From the NCBI GenBank assembly GCA_027018875.1, contig JALUYA010000014.1:1-64000 (forward strand): a stretch of 64,000 nt of DNA. The letters run 5' to 3'. Made by a program: the position numbers and the translations under genes. This stretch comes from Gammaproteobacteria bacterium (lineage in GTDB: Bacteria; Pseudomonadota; Gammaproteobacteria; JAKDMP01). How positions within the stretch are numbered: the first letter of the stretch is position 1; every line of letters starts with the position of its first letter. The notes beneath the pieces are model-generated. The model saw only the letters and a list, made by a program, of their open reading frames with translations, had not been told where the DNA came from and did no database searches. Shown here in pieces: positions 36,947-46,952 of this stretch.

Positions 36947-39333
36947 CAGAAATACGCCCCCATCGTAAACTGGAACCGATTCAAGTTATCGCCCGGGCGC
37001 GTCCGGAATGGAACGGCATAGCTGAAGCGCAAGGCACCGATCGGAGTAAGCCACGTGACTCCGATACCATAGGATGCACGAATTTGATTCAGGTTGAAGT
37101 CGCTCGCTCGTGCAAACACATTACCCATATCAAGGAACAGAGACAGCCGGTACGAATGCCTGGCACTAGGGTCCCCAAAGAAATTCGGCAGCACCAGTTC
37201 ATTCTGAACCCAGGAGACAAAGTTCCCGCCATAGGGATAACCATTCGAGTCGGTCGGCCCCAGGTAGCCGCTGGTATAACCTGCCACTGAATCCGGGCCA
37301 CCGGCAAAAAAGTGATCCGTAGGGGGTAAATCACTCGTTTTCCCGTAAGCGGTTCCAACTCCGATAAGACTGTTCACCCCATAAATAAACCCGGCACCGA
37401 GCGGCACGAAAGTCACCTGATTCCAGGTGGCAATCCAGTAACGTTGGCTACCGGGAGGCACCGCAACTTTCAGCGTCACTTGCTGCAAGGTTCCTCGCGT
37501 AGGCAGCACGGTACGATTGCGGGTATCGTGAGCAAAGCCGGCCTTCAGGACCAAATTATTGTAGGTCAGGGTATCGAGTGTTACATTGATTGGTACGCTG
37601 GGATCCGGTCCCCGGCAAAAGCTTTGGACTGGGGTTACATTGCCGTTGTTTGGATTACTCACAAACTGCAAAAACTGCGCCGGCGATCCACAATAAGGAG
37701 TAAGACCACCGTGGCGCAACGTTACTCCCAAGCTGTAAGAATCGAACTCCGACAGCGGAAATCCGTAACTCAATGATCCCCCATAATTTTTGGTTAGAAA
37801 GCTCGATGTCCCCCGTATCAGGCTGTTTCCCTTGGAGTAAAAAAGCGACGTGGTCTGGCTCACCCCATTAACGGTTGCATATGGATTGGTGTAACTTAAA
37901 GAGGCATTGGTCTGGATTGTGTTGCGGTTCAGGTTCAGGTGAACAATCTTTCCTTCTCCGAGAAAATTGGACAAGGCAATCTGTCCGCCAAGGCCCAATC
38001 CGTAAAAACCCGAATAAGACAAATAGACGTTTGCCGTACCAGATTGACGCTCCTGCAACTTGACATTCAGGTCGACCTGATCGGTGGAACCGGGAACCCG
38101 AACCGGCTTGATGTCGGCCGTCTCCACGAATGGCAAGCGCTGAAGCAGGATCCGCGAGCGTTTGACATTGATGTTATTAAGCCATGTACCTTCCAACTGG
38201 CGCATTTGACGCCGGAAAACGGCATCATTGGTACCCGGGGCGCCACTGAAGGTGATGTGACGAACATATACCCTGGGCCCCGGCGTGACATAAAAAACCA
38301 ATTCTACCCGGTGGGTCTTCGGGTCCGGACGAGGAATAGGGTTTACTTTAGCGAAACCATACCCATAATTACCGAGTTCATTGGTCAGCACCTGGGCCTC
38401 GGAATTGGCCAATTGCATTGAGAATACACGTCCCGATTTCAAGAAAATCAATTTCTGTAATTTCTTTTCGAGAATCGGAAAGCTGCCGAGCAGCTTGATC
38501 GAGCCAATGCGATATTTTCCCCCTTCATGCAGGTTTACATTGATATAGATGCCGTTCTTATTGGGTGAAATCTGAACCTGAACCGACTTGATACGAAAAT
38601 CCGCATACCCTCGGTTCATATAATAGGAGCGGATATTTTCCAGGCTTCCACGCAGCTTTGCCTCTTCATATTTATCCTTCCCGGTAATCCAGGTGAACCA
38701 TCCGGGTGTGGTGAGCTTGAATCGCTCACGAAGAGTCGAATTCGAGATCGTTTTATTTCCCGTGAAGTTAATTGAAAGTACTTTTGCGTGTGCCCCTTCC
38801 TTGATATCCATGCGTATGGCCACGCGATTATTGGACAAGGACTCGGCCTTGGCTTTAACCTGAACTCCATAGAGTCCATGGTTAAAATATTCCTGAATCA
38901 ACGACTGCTTGATGGCATCGAGAGCGGAACGGTCAAAGAATTGCCCCGAAGTCAATCCAGCCTGTTGCAAGGCCTTGCGTAAAGACTTGGTCTTGATGGC
39001 CTTGTTGCCATACAGAATTACCCGGGCTATGGTGGGACGTTCCCTGACAACGATAATCAAAGTGTGATTCTTGCGGCGAAACTCGATGGTACTGAAAAAA
39101 CCCGTCCGATAGAGATTGCGTATGGCGGTGGCGATTGCAGCCGGCCCTACGCTTTGCCCAATCCCGATCCCCGGCATGTAAGTCAATACCGTAGTACGAG
39201 AAATTCTTTGCAGGCCAAGCACCTTGATATGTTCGGCCATAAAATGCTCGCCCACCGCATACGCCGGGGTAAACACGGCGGGAGCGAGAAGAAGCAGACA
39301 CAACAAGGGTCCTGTGAATCGACGAGCGAGCAA
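36946..39333 (-). CDS. bamA: Outer membrane protein assembly factor BamA
   Basis: A 795-aa Omp85 protein, the barrel and POTRA core of the BAM machine. A signal peptide (about 26 residues, ending PAYA) is followed by five POTRA repeats covering roughly residues 30-420, then a 16-strand barrel ending in FQFTMGAYF. The usual loop-6 VRGF/Y motif is instead VAGY at residues 683-686, so the conserved Arg is Ala. Codon 684 reads GCA, and the surrounding FFAGGPDS and SGYLGP fit the family, so the alignment is clear. The extracellular loop near residue 560 has a Cys pair (PYCGSP and SFCRGP), while loop 6 has none. It lies between rseP and skp as usual. Confidence 0.96.
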   Translation of the reverse strand: MLARRFTGPLLCLLLLAPAVFTPAYAVGEHFMAEHIKVLGLQRISRTTVLTYMPGIGIGQSVGPAAIATAIRNLYRTGFFSTIEFRRKNHTLIIVVRERPTIARVILYGNKAIKTKSLRKALQQAGLTSGQFFDRSALDAIKQSLIQEYFNHGLYGVQVKAKAESLSNNRVAIRMDIKEGAHAKVLSINFTGNKTISNSTLRERFKLTTPGWFTWITGKDKYEEAKLRGSLENIRSYYMNRGYADFRIKSVQVQISPNKNGIYINVNLHEGGKYRIGSIKLLGSFPILEKKLQKLIFLKSGRVFSMQLANSEAQVLTNELGNYGYGFAKVNPIPRPDPKTHRVELVFYVTPGPRVYVRHITFSGAPGTNDAVFRRQMRQLEGTWLNNINVKRSRILLQRLPFVETADIKPVRVPGSTDQVDLNVKLQERQSGTANVYLSYSGFYGLGLGGQIALSNFLGEGKIVHLNLNRNTIQTNASLSYTNPYATVNGVSQTTSLFYSKGNSLIRGTSSFLTKNYGGSLSYGFPLSEFDSYSLGVTLRHGGLTPYCGSPAQFLQFVSNPNNGNVTPVQSFCRGPDPSVPINVTLDTLTYNNLVLKAGFAHDTRNRTVLPTRGTLQQVTLKVAVPPGSQRYWIATWNQVTFVPLGAGFIYGVNSLIGVGTAYGKTSDLPPTDHFFAGGPDSVAGYTSGYLGPTDSNGYPYGGNFVSWVQNELVLPNFFGDPSARHSYRLSLFLDMGNVFARASDFNLNQIRASYGIGVTWLTPIGALRFSYAVPFRTRPGDNLNRFQFTMGAYF

Positions 39334-39348
39334 GCGGCCCTCCTTGGG

Positions 39349-40710
39349 CTATGAATGGATAATACGACTCAGGTCATTAAACACGGCAAAACCGATCAAC
39401 AGCACCAGCAATCCAATTCCTATTTGCTGGCCTAGCATTTCGACCCGTTCGGACAATGGCTTACGCCGGACGGCCTCAATGGCCAGATAAAACAACTGCC
39501 CCCCATCCAGAAGCGGAACGGGTAACAAGTTCAGGATACCCAGACTGATACTGATAATGGCCAGGAAAAAGAGAAAAGGTACCACACCTGCCTCAAACCA
39601 TGCACCGGCATATTGGGCAATACTGATGGGACCGCTAAGATTGGCTAGAGAAGCCTGTCCCGCCACCATCCGATAAAACATCAGCGCGGTCAACGCCGTG
39701 ATCTGCCCGGTGCGCGAAAAAGCCGCCTGGGCTGCGGCCAGAGGGCCCAATTTCATATTTGCGCGCAAGTTGCGCGCATAGTCCTTGGGAATGGCAGGTG
39801 CCGCACCGATATGACCGATGACTCGCCCATTAATCTTTCGGCTCGCGGTAAATACCGTTACCTCGCGCACACCCGTTGGAGTCCGAAGGCGAAATCGTAA
39901 TCTCGCATCGGGACGCTTTTCCACATAACGCCTTAGATCTTCCCAGTTGCCGATGGGATGATCCTCGATGGATACAATCCGCTCTCCCGAATGCAAACCA
40001 GCCCGGGCCGCGGGGCCATCCGGTGCCAACCGCCCAAGGACGGGGGAAATAGGCGGCATCCAAATCGAAAGTCCAAGCCCCCTGAGCAGGGCCCCGGGGC
40101 GAGTCAATGCCTTGGGGTTGGAATATTCCACCAGAACCCGATGCTCCTCCCCCCGCCGGGTTTTGACCTCCATGGGAATGGGACGATCAGACATCACCCG
40201 CTCAAGTAGGGCCAGCCGTGCCGCCGCCCAGGTTGTCGTCCGTTCTCCCGCCACCGCGATAAGAGTATCCCTCTCGGCCAGTCCGGCCCGGGCTGCAGGG
40301 GTTCCGGAAGCCACAGGCCCCAAGATGGGCTTGATACCCGGAACACCCACCATGAACACGATCCAGTAGGCCAGCACGGCGAAGAGAAGGTTGAACCCGG
40401 GCCCGGCAAACAAGATCGCCGCCCGGGAAATAATGGATTGGTTGTTGAAGGCCCGCCCGCGTTCGTGTTCCCCGACCTCACCCTCGCGCTCATCGAGAAG
40501 CTTGACATAACCGCCGAACGGCAGGGCCGAAATAACATACTCGGTCTCGCCACGGGGACGCCAGCGAAACAGCGGGCGCCCAAACCCGAGCGAGAACCGC
40601 AATACCTTGACGCCGATCGCACGGGCAACGATGAAATGCCCAAACTCATGCACCGTAATCAAAACAGCCACGGCGACGGTAAAGGCGACCAGCGAGATCA
40701 ACACCTGCAT
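39349..40710 (-). CDS. rseP: Site-2 protease RseP
   Basis: A 453-aa inner-membrane zinc protease that cuts anti-sigma factors such as RseA and clears signal-peptide remnants. The active-site HEFGH is at residues 21-25 in the first membrane helix. Two PDZ domains lie in the middle (VASGTPAARAGLAERDTL and LAPDGPAARAGLHSGERI). NLLPVPLLDGGQL carries the third metal ligand. The ATG overlaps the dxr stop by one base. No rseA or rpoE is in the window. Confidence 0.96.
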   Translation of the reverse strand: MQVLISLVAFTVAVAVLITVHEFGHFIVARAIGVKVLRFSLGFGRPLFRWRPRGETEYVISALPFGGYVKLLDEREGEVGEHERGRAFNNQSIISRAAILFAGPGFNLLFAVLAYWIVFMVGVPGIKPILGPVASGTPAARAGLAERDTLIAVAGERTTTWAAARLALLERVMSDRPIPMEVKTRRGEEHRVLVEYSNPKALTRPGALLRGLGLSIWMPPISPVLGRLAPDGPAARAGLHSGERIVSIEDHPIGNWEDLRRYVEKRPDARLRFRLRTPTGVREVTVFTASRKINGRVIGHIGAAPAIPKDYARNLRANMKLGPLAAAQAAFSRTGQITALTALMFYRMVAGQASLANLSGPISIAQYAGAWFEAGVVPFLFFLAIISISLGILNLLPVPLLDGGQLFYLAIEAVRRKPLSERVEMLGQQIGIGLLVLLIGFAVFNDLSRIIHS

Positions 40711-41894
40711 CAGGCGGCTCCCTGCGCTGAGACCACGGCCCGCGCATAAGCCCGGGCCGTGGAATCCACGGCGAGCACGGTATCCAGATCATCAGCCGGC
40801 GGCCAATCTCCGCGCTCCAAGGTGGTTTCGATGACACCAGGTATGGCGGTGAATGCCAATCGATTATCCAGGAATGCGGCCACCGCAATCTCGTTGGCGG
40901 CATTCAGCGCGGCCGGGGTCGTACCTCCGGCCGCGAAAGCCTCGCGAGCCAGGCGCAGGCAGGGGAAGGCCGTCTCATCGGGGGGTTCGAAATGCAGCGC
41001 ACCCAGGCGGGTGAGATCCAGGGGTGCAACCCCCGCATCCATCCGTTCGGGCCAGGCCAGCCCGCAAGCGATCGGCGTGCGCATATCCGGTCGGCCCAAC
41101 TGGGCGACAAACGAACCATCTACATATTCGACCAGGCTGTGAACCATGCTTTCGGGGTGAATCACCACTCGAACCTGCGCCAATGGCATGCCGAAAAGAT
41201 GGCTTGCTTCAATAATCTCCAACCCCTTGTTCATTAGCGTGGCCGAATCCACCGAGATTTTCCGTCCCATGCTCCAGCGCGGATGGGCACAAGCTTGGTC
41301 CGGTGTAACGGCTTGAAGTTCCGCCGGAGTCTTCCTTAGGAAGGGCCCCCCCGAGCAAGTCAACCATAAGCGGGACACGCCAAGGGGACGGGCACCGGCC
41401 TGGTAGCCGGGCGGCAAAGCCTGAAACAGCGCATTGTGCTCGCTATCGATCGGAATCAGCTCGCCCCCGCCCCGGCTCAATTCGCCCATGAACAGCGCTC
41501 CGGTCATGACCAAGGATTCCTTATTGGCAAGGAGCACCCGCTTCCCGGCCCGGGCGGCAGCCAAGGTCGGCGCCAACCCCACCGCCCCCACAATGGCCGC
41601 CATCACATAATCCACCGCTTCATCTCCGGCCAGATCCACCAGCGAAGCCTCGCCCGCAAGCACCCGAGTAGGCAGGCCCTCGTCGCGAAGAACGGTTTCC
41701 AGCCGGGAAGCGGCCTGGGGATCCACCATAACCGCATAGACCGGTCGATGGGTTCGGCACTGCTCGAGCAGCGCCTCGACATTGGAGTGAGCACTGATCC
41801 CATACAGCCGAAAGCGGTCCCGATTACGCGAAAGCACCTCGGCCGTGCTGCGCCCGATACTCCCGCTTGAACCCAATACCACCACGTTCTTCAT
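40710..41894 (-). CDS. dxr: 1-deoxy-D-xylulose 5-phosphate reductoisomerase
   Basis: A 394-aa NADPH enzyme that makes 2-C-methylerythritol 4-phosphate, the second MEP step after Dxs. The N-terminal VVVLGSSGSIGRSTAEVL binds NADPH. Family motifs NKESLVMTG, PIDSEHNALFQ, and DSATLMNKGLEIIEASHLFGM are present. I used the ATG at 41894, overlapping the cdsA stop as ATGA. The frame runs 204 bases further upstream inside cdsA but without homologous sequence. Confidence 0.97.
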   Translation of the reverse strand: MKNVVVLGSSGSIGRSTAEVLSRNRDRFRLYGISAHSNVEALLEQCRTHRPVYAVMVDPQAASRLETVLRDEGLPTRVLAGEASLVDLAGDEAVDYVMAAIVGAVGLAPTLAAARAGKRVLLANKESLVMTGALFMGELSRGGGELIPIDSEHNALFQALPPGYQAGARPLGVSRLWLTCSGGPFLRKTPAELQAVTPDQACAHPRWSMGRKISVDSATLMNKGLEIIEASHLFGMPLAQVRVVIHPESMVHSLVEYVDGSFVAQLGRPDMRTPIACGLAWPERMDAGVAPLDLTRLGALHFEPPDETAFPCLRLAREAFAAGGTTPAALNAANEIAVAAFLDNRLAFTAIPGVIETTLERGDWPPADDLDTVLAVDSTARAYARAVVSAQGAA

Positions 41895-42688
41895 CGGGTG
41901 TTCCTGACCAGTTCCAGCCCCAACGCAAATATCGGTGCAGCCGCCATCAAACCATCGATGCGATCCAGCAAACCGCCATGCCCCGGGATCAGGCGCCCGC
42001 TGTTTTTGGCACCAGCCCAGCGCTTGATGCGACTTTCGGTCAGATCTCCGATCACGGAGAAAATCGCCGCCACCAAAGCGAGTACTGCCAACATCCACGG
42101 CGATATGCCGCTCCAGAAACCGGCTATACAGCCCACCAGCCCCCCCCCCACCATGCCGCCGACAAAGCCTTCCCAGGTTTTTCCGGGTGAAATCATCGGC
42201 GCCAAGCGATGCCGTCCCCAGGCCCGACCCACGAAATACGCCCCGGTATCAGCGGCGGAAACCACGGCCAAAAGCGCAATAACCCAGCCCCCGCCACCGG
42301 GTGCCTGGCGCAGCAATACCAGCACCCACCAAGTGGCTGAAAGCATTACCAGGCCTTCGCCGGCCAACAACAGACGAGACGGCCGGAAGGATAAGAATAA
42401 TTGCAGGGCAAGTACTAGCCAGAACAGCATGAAGGCCCATAATAAAAAAGTTTGAAACCGGTCGAGTACCAAGGCGGCACCCAGCAGGACCACCGGCACC
42501 AGGGCAACCACCAAATAGCCCAAACGTATCAAAACATTGGTATATCCAACCAGCCGAATCCATTCCCAGGCGCCCAACAAGACCAGCACCGCGCCCAGGC
42601 CGGCGAACAGTGCGAGCGGTGCCCACAAGGCCCAGGCTACCGCGGCCGGAAGTAAAACCGCCGTGGCCAGCAAGCGCTGCCTAAGCAT
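41891..42688 (-). CDS. cdsA: Phosphatidate cytidylyltransferase
   Basis: A 265-aa inner-membrane enzyme that makes CDP-diacylglycerol, the branch point for phospholipids. Multiple hydrophobic segments fill the first 180 residues. PGKTWEGFVGG and the C-terminal signature SRIKRWAGAKNSGRLIPGHGG...DRID are clear. The ATG at 42688 overlaps the uppS 3' end by eight bases; the longer frame to 42991 is a shadow of uppS. Confidence 0.96.
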   Translation of the reverse strand: MLRQRLLATAVLLPAAVAWALWAPLALFAGLGAVLVLLGAWEWIRLVGYTNVLIRLGYLVVALVPVVLLGAALVLDRFQTFLLWAFMLFWLVLALQLFLSFRPSRLLLAGEGLVMLSATWWVLVLLRQAPGGGGWVIALLAVVSAADTGAYFVGRAWGRHRLAPMISPGKTWEGFVGGMVGGGLVGCIAGFWSGISPWMLAVLALVAAIFSVIGDLTESRIKRWAGAKNSGRLIPGHGGLLDRIDGLMAAAPIFALGLELVRNTR

Positions 42689-43424
42689 AATCGACAAAAC
42701 GTGCGGCGGAGACCTGACCGAATTGCCGTTGACGACCAGCAAAATCGGACAGGGCCGCGGAAAACGCACGCTTATCAAAATCCGGCCACAGGGTTTCGGT
42801 GAAATATAGCTCGGTATAAGCCAGGTTCCACAATAAAAAGTTACTGATCCGATACTCGCCGCCCGTACGAATGAACAGATCCGGATCCGGCACCGCCCCC
42901 AACGTGAACTGGGCCGCCAGGGTTCGCTCATCGATCGACCGTGGATCAAGATCACCGCGGGCCGTCGCAACGGCCAACCGCTTGGCCGCATTAACCATGT
43001 CCCAGCGCCCCCCGTAACTCACGGCCACATGCAGCATTAATCCCTCGTTGGCGGCGGTAAGACGCTGGGCATCTTCCATAATCCGCCGCAAGGGTAAGCT
43101 CAATTTATCCCGATCTCCAATAAAATCAAGTCGGATTCCGTGACGATGCAAATCGGCTACTTCGCGACGCAGGGCCTTCAGAAACAGCGCCATCAGAGCC
43201 GCCACCTCATCGGCGGGCCGCCCCCAATTCTCACTCGAAAAGGCAAACAGGGTCAAATGCCGAATCCCTCGCCTGCCCGCCTCACGCACCAATGTTTTAA
43301 CGGCTCGGTACCCGGCCTGGTGCCCGGCCAGACGCGGCAGCCCGCGGCGCTCGGCCCAGCGACCGTTTCCATCCATCACCACGGCTACATGCCGTGGTAG
43401 ACCGGGATCGAGTTCATTTTTCAT
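42681..43424 (-). CDS. uppS: Undecaprenyl diphosphate synthase
   Basis: A 247-aa cis-prenyltransferase that extends farnesyl diphosphate to the C55 lipid carrier for peptidoglycan and O-antigen. The catalytic Asp is residue 18 in VVMDGNGRWA. LTLFAFSSENWGRP, SYGGRWDMVNA and the C-terminal DLFIRTGGEYRISNFLLWNLAYTE match the family. It lies 53 bases after frr. Confidence 0.97.
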   Translation of the reverse strand: MKNELDPGLPRHVAVVMDGNGRWAERRGLPRLAGHQAGYRAVKTLVREAGRRGIRHLTLFAFSSENWGRPADEVAALMALFLKALRREVADLHRHGIRLDFIGDRDKLSLPLRRIMEDAQRLTAANEGLMLHVAVSYGGRWDMVNAAKRLAVATARGDLDPRSIDERTLAAQFTLGAVPDPDLFIRTGGEYRISNFLLWNLAYTELYFTETLWPDFDKRAFSAALSDFAGRQRQFGQVSAARFVDYA

Positions 43425-43477
43425 CCGCGTGTTCCCTTACCAAAATCAGTCGCCTTGTACCCGTTACGATGGGGCAG

Positions 43478-44035
43478 TCAAACTTCCATCAATTCGGTTT
43501 CCTTGGCCCGCAAAAGTTTCTCGATCTTAGCCACATGTTCATCGGTTAATTTCTGCACGTATTCAGACTCGCGACGTTCCTCATCTTCCGTGATCTGTTT
43601 TTCATGTACTCGTTCTTTAAGTTTACTCAATGAGTCACGACGTATATTTCGAACCGAAACCCGAGCCTGCTCGGCCTCCTGCCGTACCACCTTGACCAAT
43701 TCACGGCGTCTCTGTTCGGTCAGCATGGGCAAGGGAACACGAATCACGGTTCCCGCGGTCGCCGGATTCAGCCCAAGACCGGAATTCAGGATCGCTTTTT
43801 CGATCACCTGGACCAGACTTTTTTCCCAAGGGGTTACCGCAAGAGTATGCGCATCCACCGTGGTGATGTTGGCAACCTGTTGCAACGGCACCAAATTGCC
43901 ATAATATTCCACCTTCAGGTGATCCAGCAGGCTGGTATGCGCCCGTCCGGTACGGATCTTGGAAAAAGCCTCTTGCAGGGCAATAATGCTTTTACCCATA
44001 CGTGTATTGGTATCATGACGAAGGTCATCCGGCAT
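43478..44035 (-). CDS. frr: Ribosome recycling factor
   Basis: A 185-aa factor that, with EF-G, splits the post-termination ribosome. The helical domain with [25 protein letters not shown] and a basic C-terminal helix [26 protein letters not shown] fit RRF. Two ATGs lie in a row, at 44041 and 44035. I chose 44035 because GGAG is then six bases upstream and the protein is the usual 185 aa. It overlaps the pyrH 3' end by eleven bases. Confidence 0.96.
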   Translation of the reverse strand: MPDDLRHDTNTRMGKSIIALQEAFSKIRTGRAHTSLLDHLKVEYYGNLVPLQQVANITTVDAHTLAVTPWEKSLVQVIEKAILNSGLGLNPATAGTVIRVPLPMLTEQRRRELVKVVRQEAEQARVSVRNIRRDSLSKLKERVHEKQITEDEERRESEYVQKLTDEHVAKIEKLLRAKETELMEV

Positions 44036-44789
44036 GTTCATCTCCGTTGGTAACCAGTGTTCCGATATCCACACCCTGAAGAATTTCCACGAAAGCGCCG
44101 GCTTCAAATATAGAGAAAACCCGTAGCGGCAAGTTCTGTTCCCGACACATCACGATAGCGGTTTCGTCCATGACCTCGAGCCGCTGATTCAGGGCTTGGT
44201 CGAAACTCAACCGCCGATACCGCTTGGCCCTGGAACTCTTGTTCGGATCGGCATCATAAACACCGTCTACTTTCGTGGCCTTGGCCAATAGGTCCGCATT
44301 GATCTCGCTCGCCCGCAGGCTCGCCGCCGTATCCGTGGTAAAAAAAGGATTGCCGGTTCCGGCGGCAAGCACCACGATCCGTCCCTTCTCCAGATGCCGT
44401 ATGGCGCGCCGGCGAATGAATGCTTCACAGACTTGATTGACCCGAATAGCCGACATAACCCGTACATCCGCCCCGGCAAGCTCTATGGCGGCCTGTAACG
44501 CCAAGGCATTCATGATCGTGGCCAACATACCCATGTGATCGCCGGTGACCCGATCCATGCCTCGCTGGGCCAGGCCGGCACCCCGGAAAAGGTTGCCCCC
44601 CCCAACCACCAGCGCCAACTCCACCCCTAAGGCATGAGCTTGAACCAATTCACCGGCGATGCGGTCGATCATTTCCGGGTCGATGCCGTACTGGGCATTC
44701 CCCATCAGCGCCTCACCCGAGAGTTTCAATACCACCCGGCGATAAACCGGGCGTGCATCTCCCCGCAAAATCCCGGGTGACCCGGCCAT
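44025..44789 (-). CDS. pyrH: Uridylate kinase
   Basis: A 254-aa hexameric amino-acid-kinase-fold enzyme that phosphorylates UMP. Motifs are [22 protein letters not shown], the nucleotide-binding [19 protein letters not shown] and [14 protein letters not shown]. The ATG at 44789 lies seven bases after the tsf stop; the frame extends upstream but only inside tsf. The gene order rpsB-tsf-pyrH-frr is highly conserved. Confidence 0.96.
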   Translation of the reverse strand: MAGSPGILRGDARPVYRRVVLKLSGEALMGNAQYGIDPEMIDRIAGELVQAHALGVELALVVGGGNLFRGAGLAQRGMDRVTGDHMGMLATIMNALALQAAIELAGADVRVMSAIRVNQVCEAFIRRRAIRHLEKGRIVVLAAGTGNPFFTTDTAASLRASEINADLLAKATKVDGVYDADPNKSSRAKRYRRLSFDQALNQRLEVMDETAIVMCREQNLPLRVFSIFEAGAFVEILQGVDIGTLVTNGDEHAG

Positions 44790-44796
44790 GTCGCGC

Positions 44797-45669
44797 TCAG
44801 GCTCCCCGAACCTGGGCCATGACCTCAGTCGCAAAATCCACTGCTTCCTTTTCGATCCCTTCCCCCATCTCGAAGCGGGTAAAGCGCCGTACCTCAACCG
44901 CATGCGATTGCAACAGGGCACCAACCGTCTGCTCCGGATGCTTCACAAAAGCTTGCCCGGTAAGTGAGACTTCAGCGATAAACTTTTTCAGCCGGCCCTC
45001 GACCATTCGCGATACGATTTCAGCCGGCTTGCCACTCTGCTCGGCCTGTGCCTGGATAATACCGCGTTCACGCTCAAGTAGATCCTTTGGGACATCCTGC
45101 GCGGAAACGCACAAGGGACGGCTGGCTGCAACATGCATCGCCACATCCCGGGCCAGGCTTTCATCCCCGCCATCGAGTTCAACCAAAACCCCAATGCGAG
45201 AACCGTGTAGATAACGTCCGATCATACCGTCAGATTCAAACCACTGGAAGCGGCGCACACTAATATTTTCACCCAACTTGGCAATCAAGGCACGACGGGC
45301 AGCCTCTACGCTTTCACCCGGCGCGAAATCCAATTCCAGTAACGCCTTGACAGTCGCCGGCTTCTCCTCGAGAACCAGCCTGGCCAGTTTGTCGGCAAAC
45401 CCCGCCAACATATCGCCGCCGGCGACAAAATCGGTTTCGCTGTTGACCTCAACCAAAGCGGCACAAATGCCGTCCCCCGCCAAGGCAATGCGGCCCTCCG
45501 CAGTAATTCTACCGGCCTTTTTATCGGCCTTGGCCAATCCCGCCTTGCGCATGGATTCAACCGCCCGGTCTAAATCTCCTTCGGCCTCTACCAGCGCCTT
45601 CTTGCATTCCATCATCCCGGCACCGGTCCGTTCACGCAGTGCTTTGACTTCCGCGGCAGTCACACTCAC
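44797..45669 (-). CDS. tsf: Elongation factor Ts
   Basis: A 290-aa nucleotide exchange factor for EF-Tu. The N-terminal [22 protein letters not shown] is the signature. The TDFVAGGDM segment contacts EF-Tu, and a coiled-coil region follows before the C-terminal half. Translation starts at GTG (45669) with AGGAG six bases upstream. It lies 65 bases after rpsB. Confidence 0.97.
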   Translation of the reverse strand: MSVTAAEVKALRERTGAGMMECKKALVEAEGDLDRAVESMRKAGLAKADKKAGRITAEGRIALAGDGICAALVEVNSETDFVAGGDMLAGFADKLARLVLEEKPATVKALLELDFAPGESVEAARRALIAKLGENISVRRFQWFESDGMIGRYLHGSRIGVLVELDGGDESLARDVAMHVAASRPLCVSAQDVPKDLLERERGIIQAQAEQSGKPAEIVSRMVEGRLKKFIAEVSLTGQAFVKHPEQTVGALLQSHAVEVRRFTRFEMGEGIEKEAVDFATEVMAQVRGA

Positions 45670-45734
45670 ACCATTCTCCTGCTCAGATCAATTATCGAAA
45701 AACTGTAAGATCATACCGAATATCCGGGCGTAAC

Positions 45735-46655
45735 CTATACCGCATCATCCGCCCGCCGGGGTTCGGCTTCAACGGGCGTGGGATCGAGCGCTGCGGCCGG
45801 AGCCGTTTTCTCAACGCCGGCCTCTTGCCCTGCTCCTGGATCGCTCACCACAGGCCTGGTAACGAGCTGAGACCCGTCTGCGGCCCTTCCCGAAGACTTG
45901 GCCCGTCGGGCGGTGATTTCTTCGACCTCCTCAACCGCCACAAAATCCTCGGCACTCCCCTGTAACACCGGCACCATCTCGCGTCCGGCGAGAATGGCAT
46001 CGGCCGCCGCACTAACAAATACATCAATGGCGGAAATAGCATCATCGTTACCGGGGATCACATAATCAATGCCGGCCGGGCTGTTGTTGGTGTCCACAAT
46101 ACCGATGACCGGAATATGCAATTTATTGGCCTCGGCGACGGCAATATTCTCATAGCCGACATCGACTACGAACAGTACATCGGGCAAAGAGTCCATATCA
46201 CGCAGACCACCCAGGCTCTTCTCAAGCTTCGCGCGCTCCCGCCGTAGGCGCACCACCTCTTTCTTGATGAGCCGATCCATTAGGCCGTCCTCTTCCATGC
46301 CTTCCAGCTCGAGCAGACGCTTGACCGAACGCCGTACGGTGGCGAAATTGGTTAAAGTGCCCCCCAGCCAGCGCTGATCGGCATAAGGCATGTTGCAGCG
46401 CATCGCTTCTCGGGCGATCAGGCCTCTAGCCGCACGTTTGGTACCGACAAACAGTACCGTTGCCCCTTCGGAACTCGATTTTGCCAGAAAATTCAGCGCG
46501 TCCTCGAACAAGGGCACGGTTTTCTCGAGATTAATGATATGAATCTTGCTGCGCTGTCCAAAAATATAGGGTGCCATCTTCGGGTTCCAAAATCGGGTCT
46601 GGTGTCCGAAATGTACCCCTGCCTCGAGCATACGCCGCATGGATACGGTTGCCAT
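45735..46655 (-). CDS. rpsB: Small ribosomal subunit protein uS2, with a C-terminal extension
   Basis: A 306-aa protein. The first 240 residues are standard S2 ([57 protein letters not shown]). About 65 further residues rich in Ala, Pro, Glu and Arg have no obvious fold, so the protein is longer than the roughly 240-aa E. coli form. The ATG at 46655 has GGAG eight bases upstream. A structured leader precedes it, consistent with the S2 autoregulation of rpsB-tsf known in gammaproteobacteria. Confidence 0.96.
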   Translation of the reverse strand: MATVSMRRMLEAGVHFGHQTRFWNPKMAPYIFGQRSKIHIINLEKTVPLFEDALNFLAKSSSEGATVLFVGTKRAARGLIAREAMRCNMPYADQRWLGGTLTNFATVRRSVKRLLELEGMEEDGLMDRLIKKEVVRLRRERAKLEKSLGGLRDMDSLPDVLFVVDVGYENIAVAEANKLHIPVIGIVDTNNSPAGIDYVIPGNDDAISAIDVFVSAAADAILAGREMVPVLQGSAEDFVAVEEVEEITARRAKSSGRAADGSQLVTRPVVSDPGAGQEAGVEKTAPAAALDPTPVEAEPRRADDAV

Positions 46656-46887
46656 CTTAATTTCTCCAATTCCGGGTTGAGCCTCCACGCACCCCATGTA
46701 ACAACTCCTTCGGAGCACCCAGTCACATGTGCCGGTACGTGTGTGAATTCACTACCCCAACTTCGGGGTTCGCGTCCAATTCAAGATCAAAACCCCATGC
46801 AGCCACCACCACCGAAAAATCGGATCGGATCGCCATGCGGATTCACCTTGACGCAAATCTTGCCATCGGAAGGCATCGAATTCGCGA
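46656..46887 (-). promoter_or_regulatory. Structured rpsB-tsf leader, likely S2 autoregulatory region
   Basis: In minus-strand RNA, CATGTGAC (plus 46722-46729) pairs with GTTACATG (46695-46702) over 8 bp including one G-U. Inside it is a small CTCC-GAA-GGAG hairpin. A second hairpin, ACCCC/GGGGT with a 6-base loop, lies at 46754-46769. S2 control through such a leader is known for gammaproteobacterial rpsB; that this one works so is inference. Confidence 0.5.
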
Positions 46888-46893
46888 GCGAAC

Positions 46894-46923
46894 ATTTTAG
46901 CCTGATAAGCCAGCGCGATACAA
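46894..46923 (-). promoter_or_regulatory. Putative rpsB promoter
   Basis: On the minus strand TTGTAT (plus 46918-46923) and TAAAAT (plus 46894-46899) are separated by 18 bases. A GC-containing stretch (GTTCGCTCGCG) follows, as in many ribosomal promoters. It predicts a leader of about 230 bases. Confidence 0.4.
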
Positions 46924-46952
46924 TACTTCCTGTTTACACCCCAAGCGAATTC

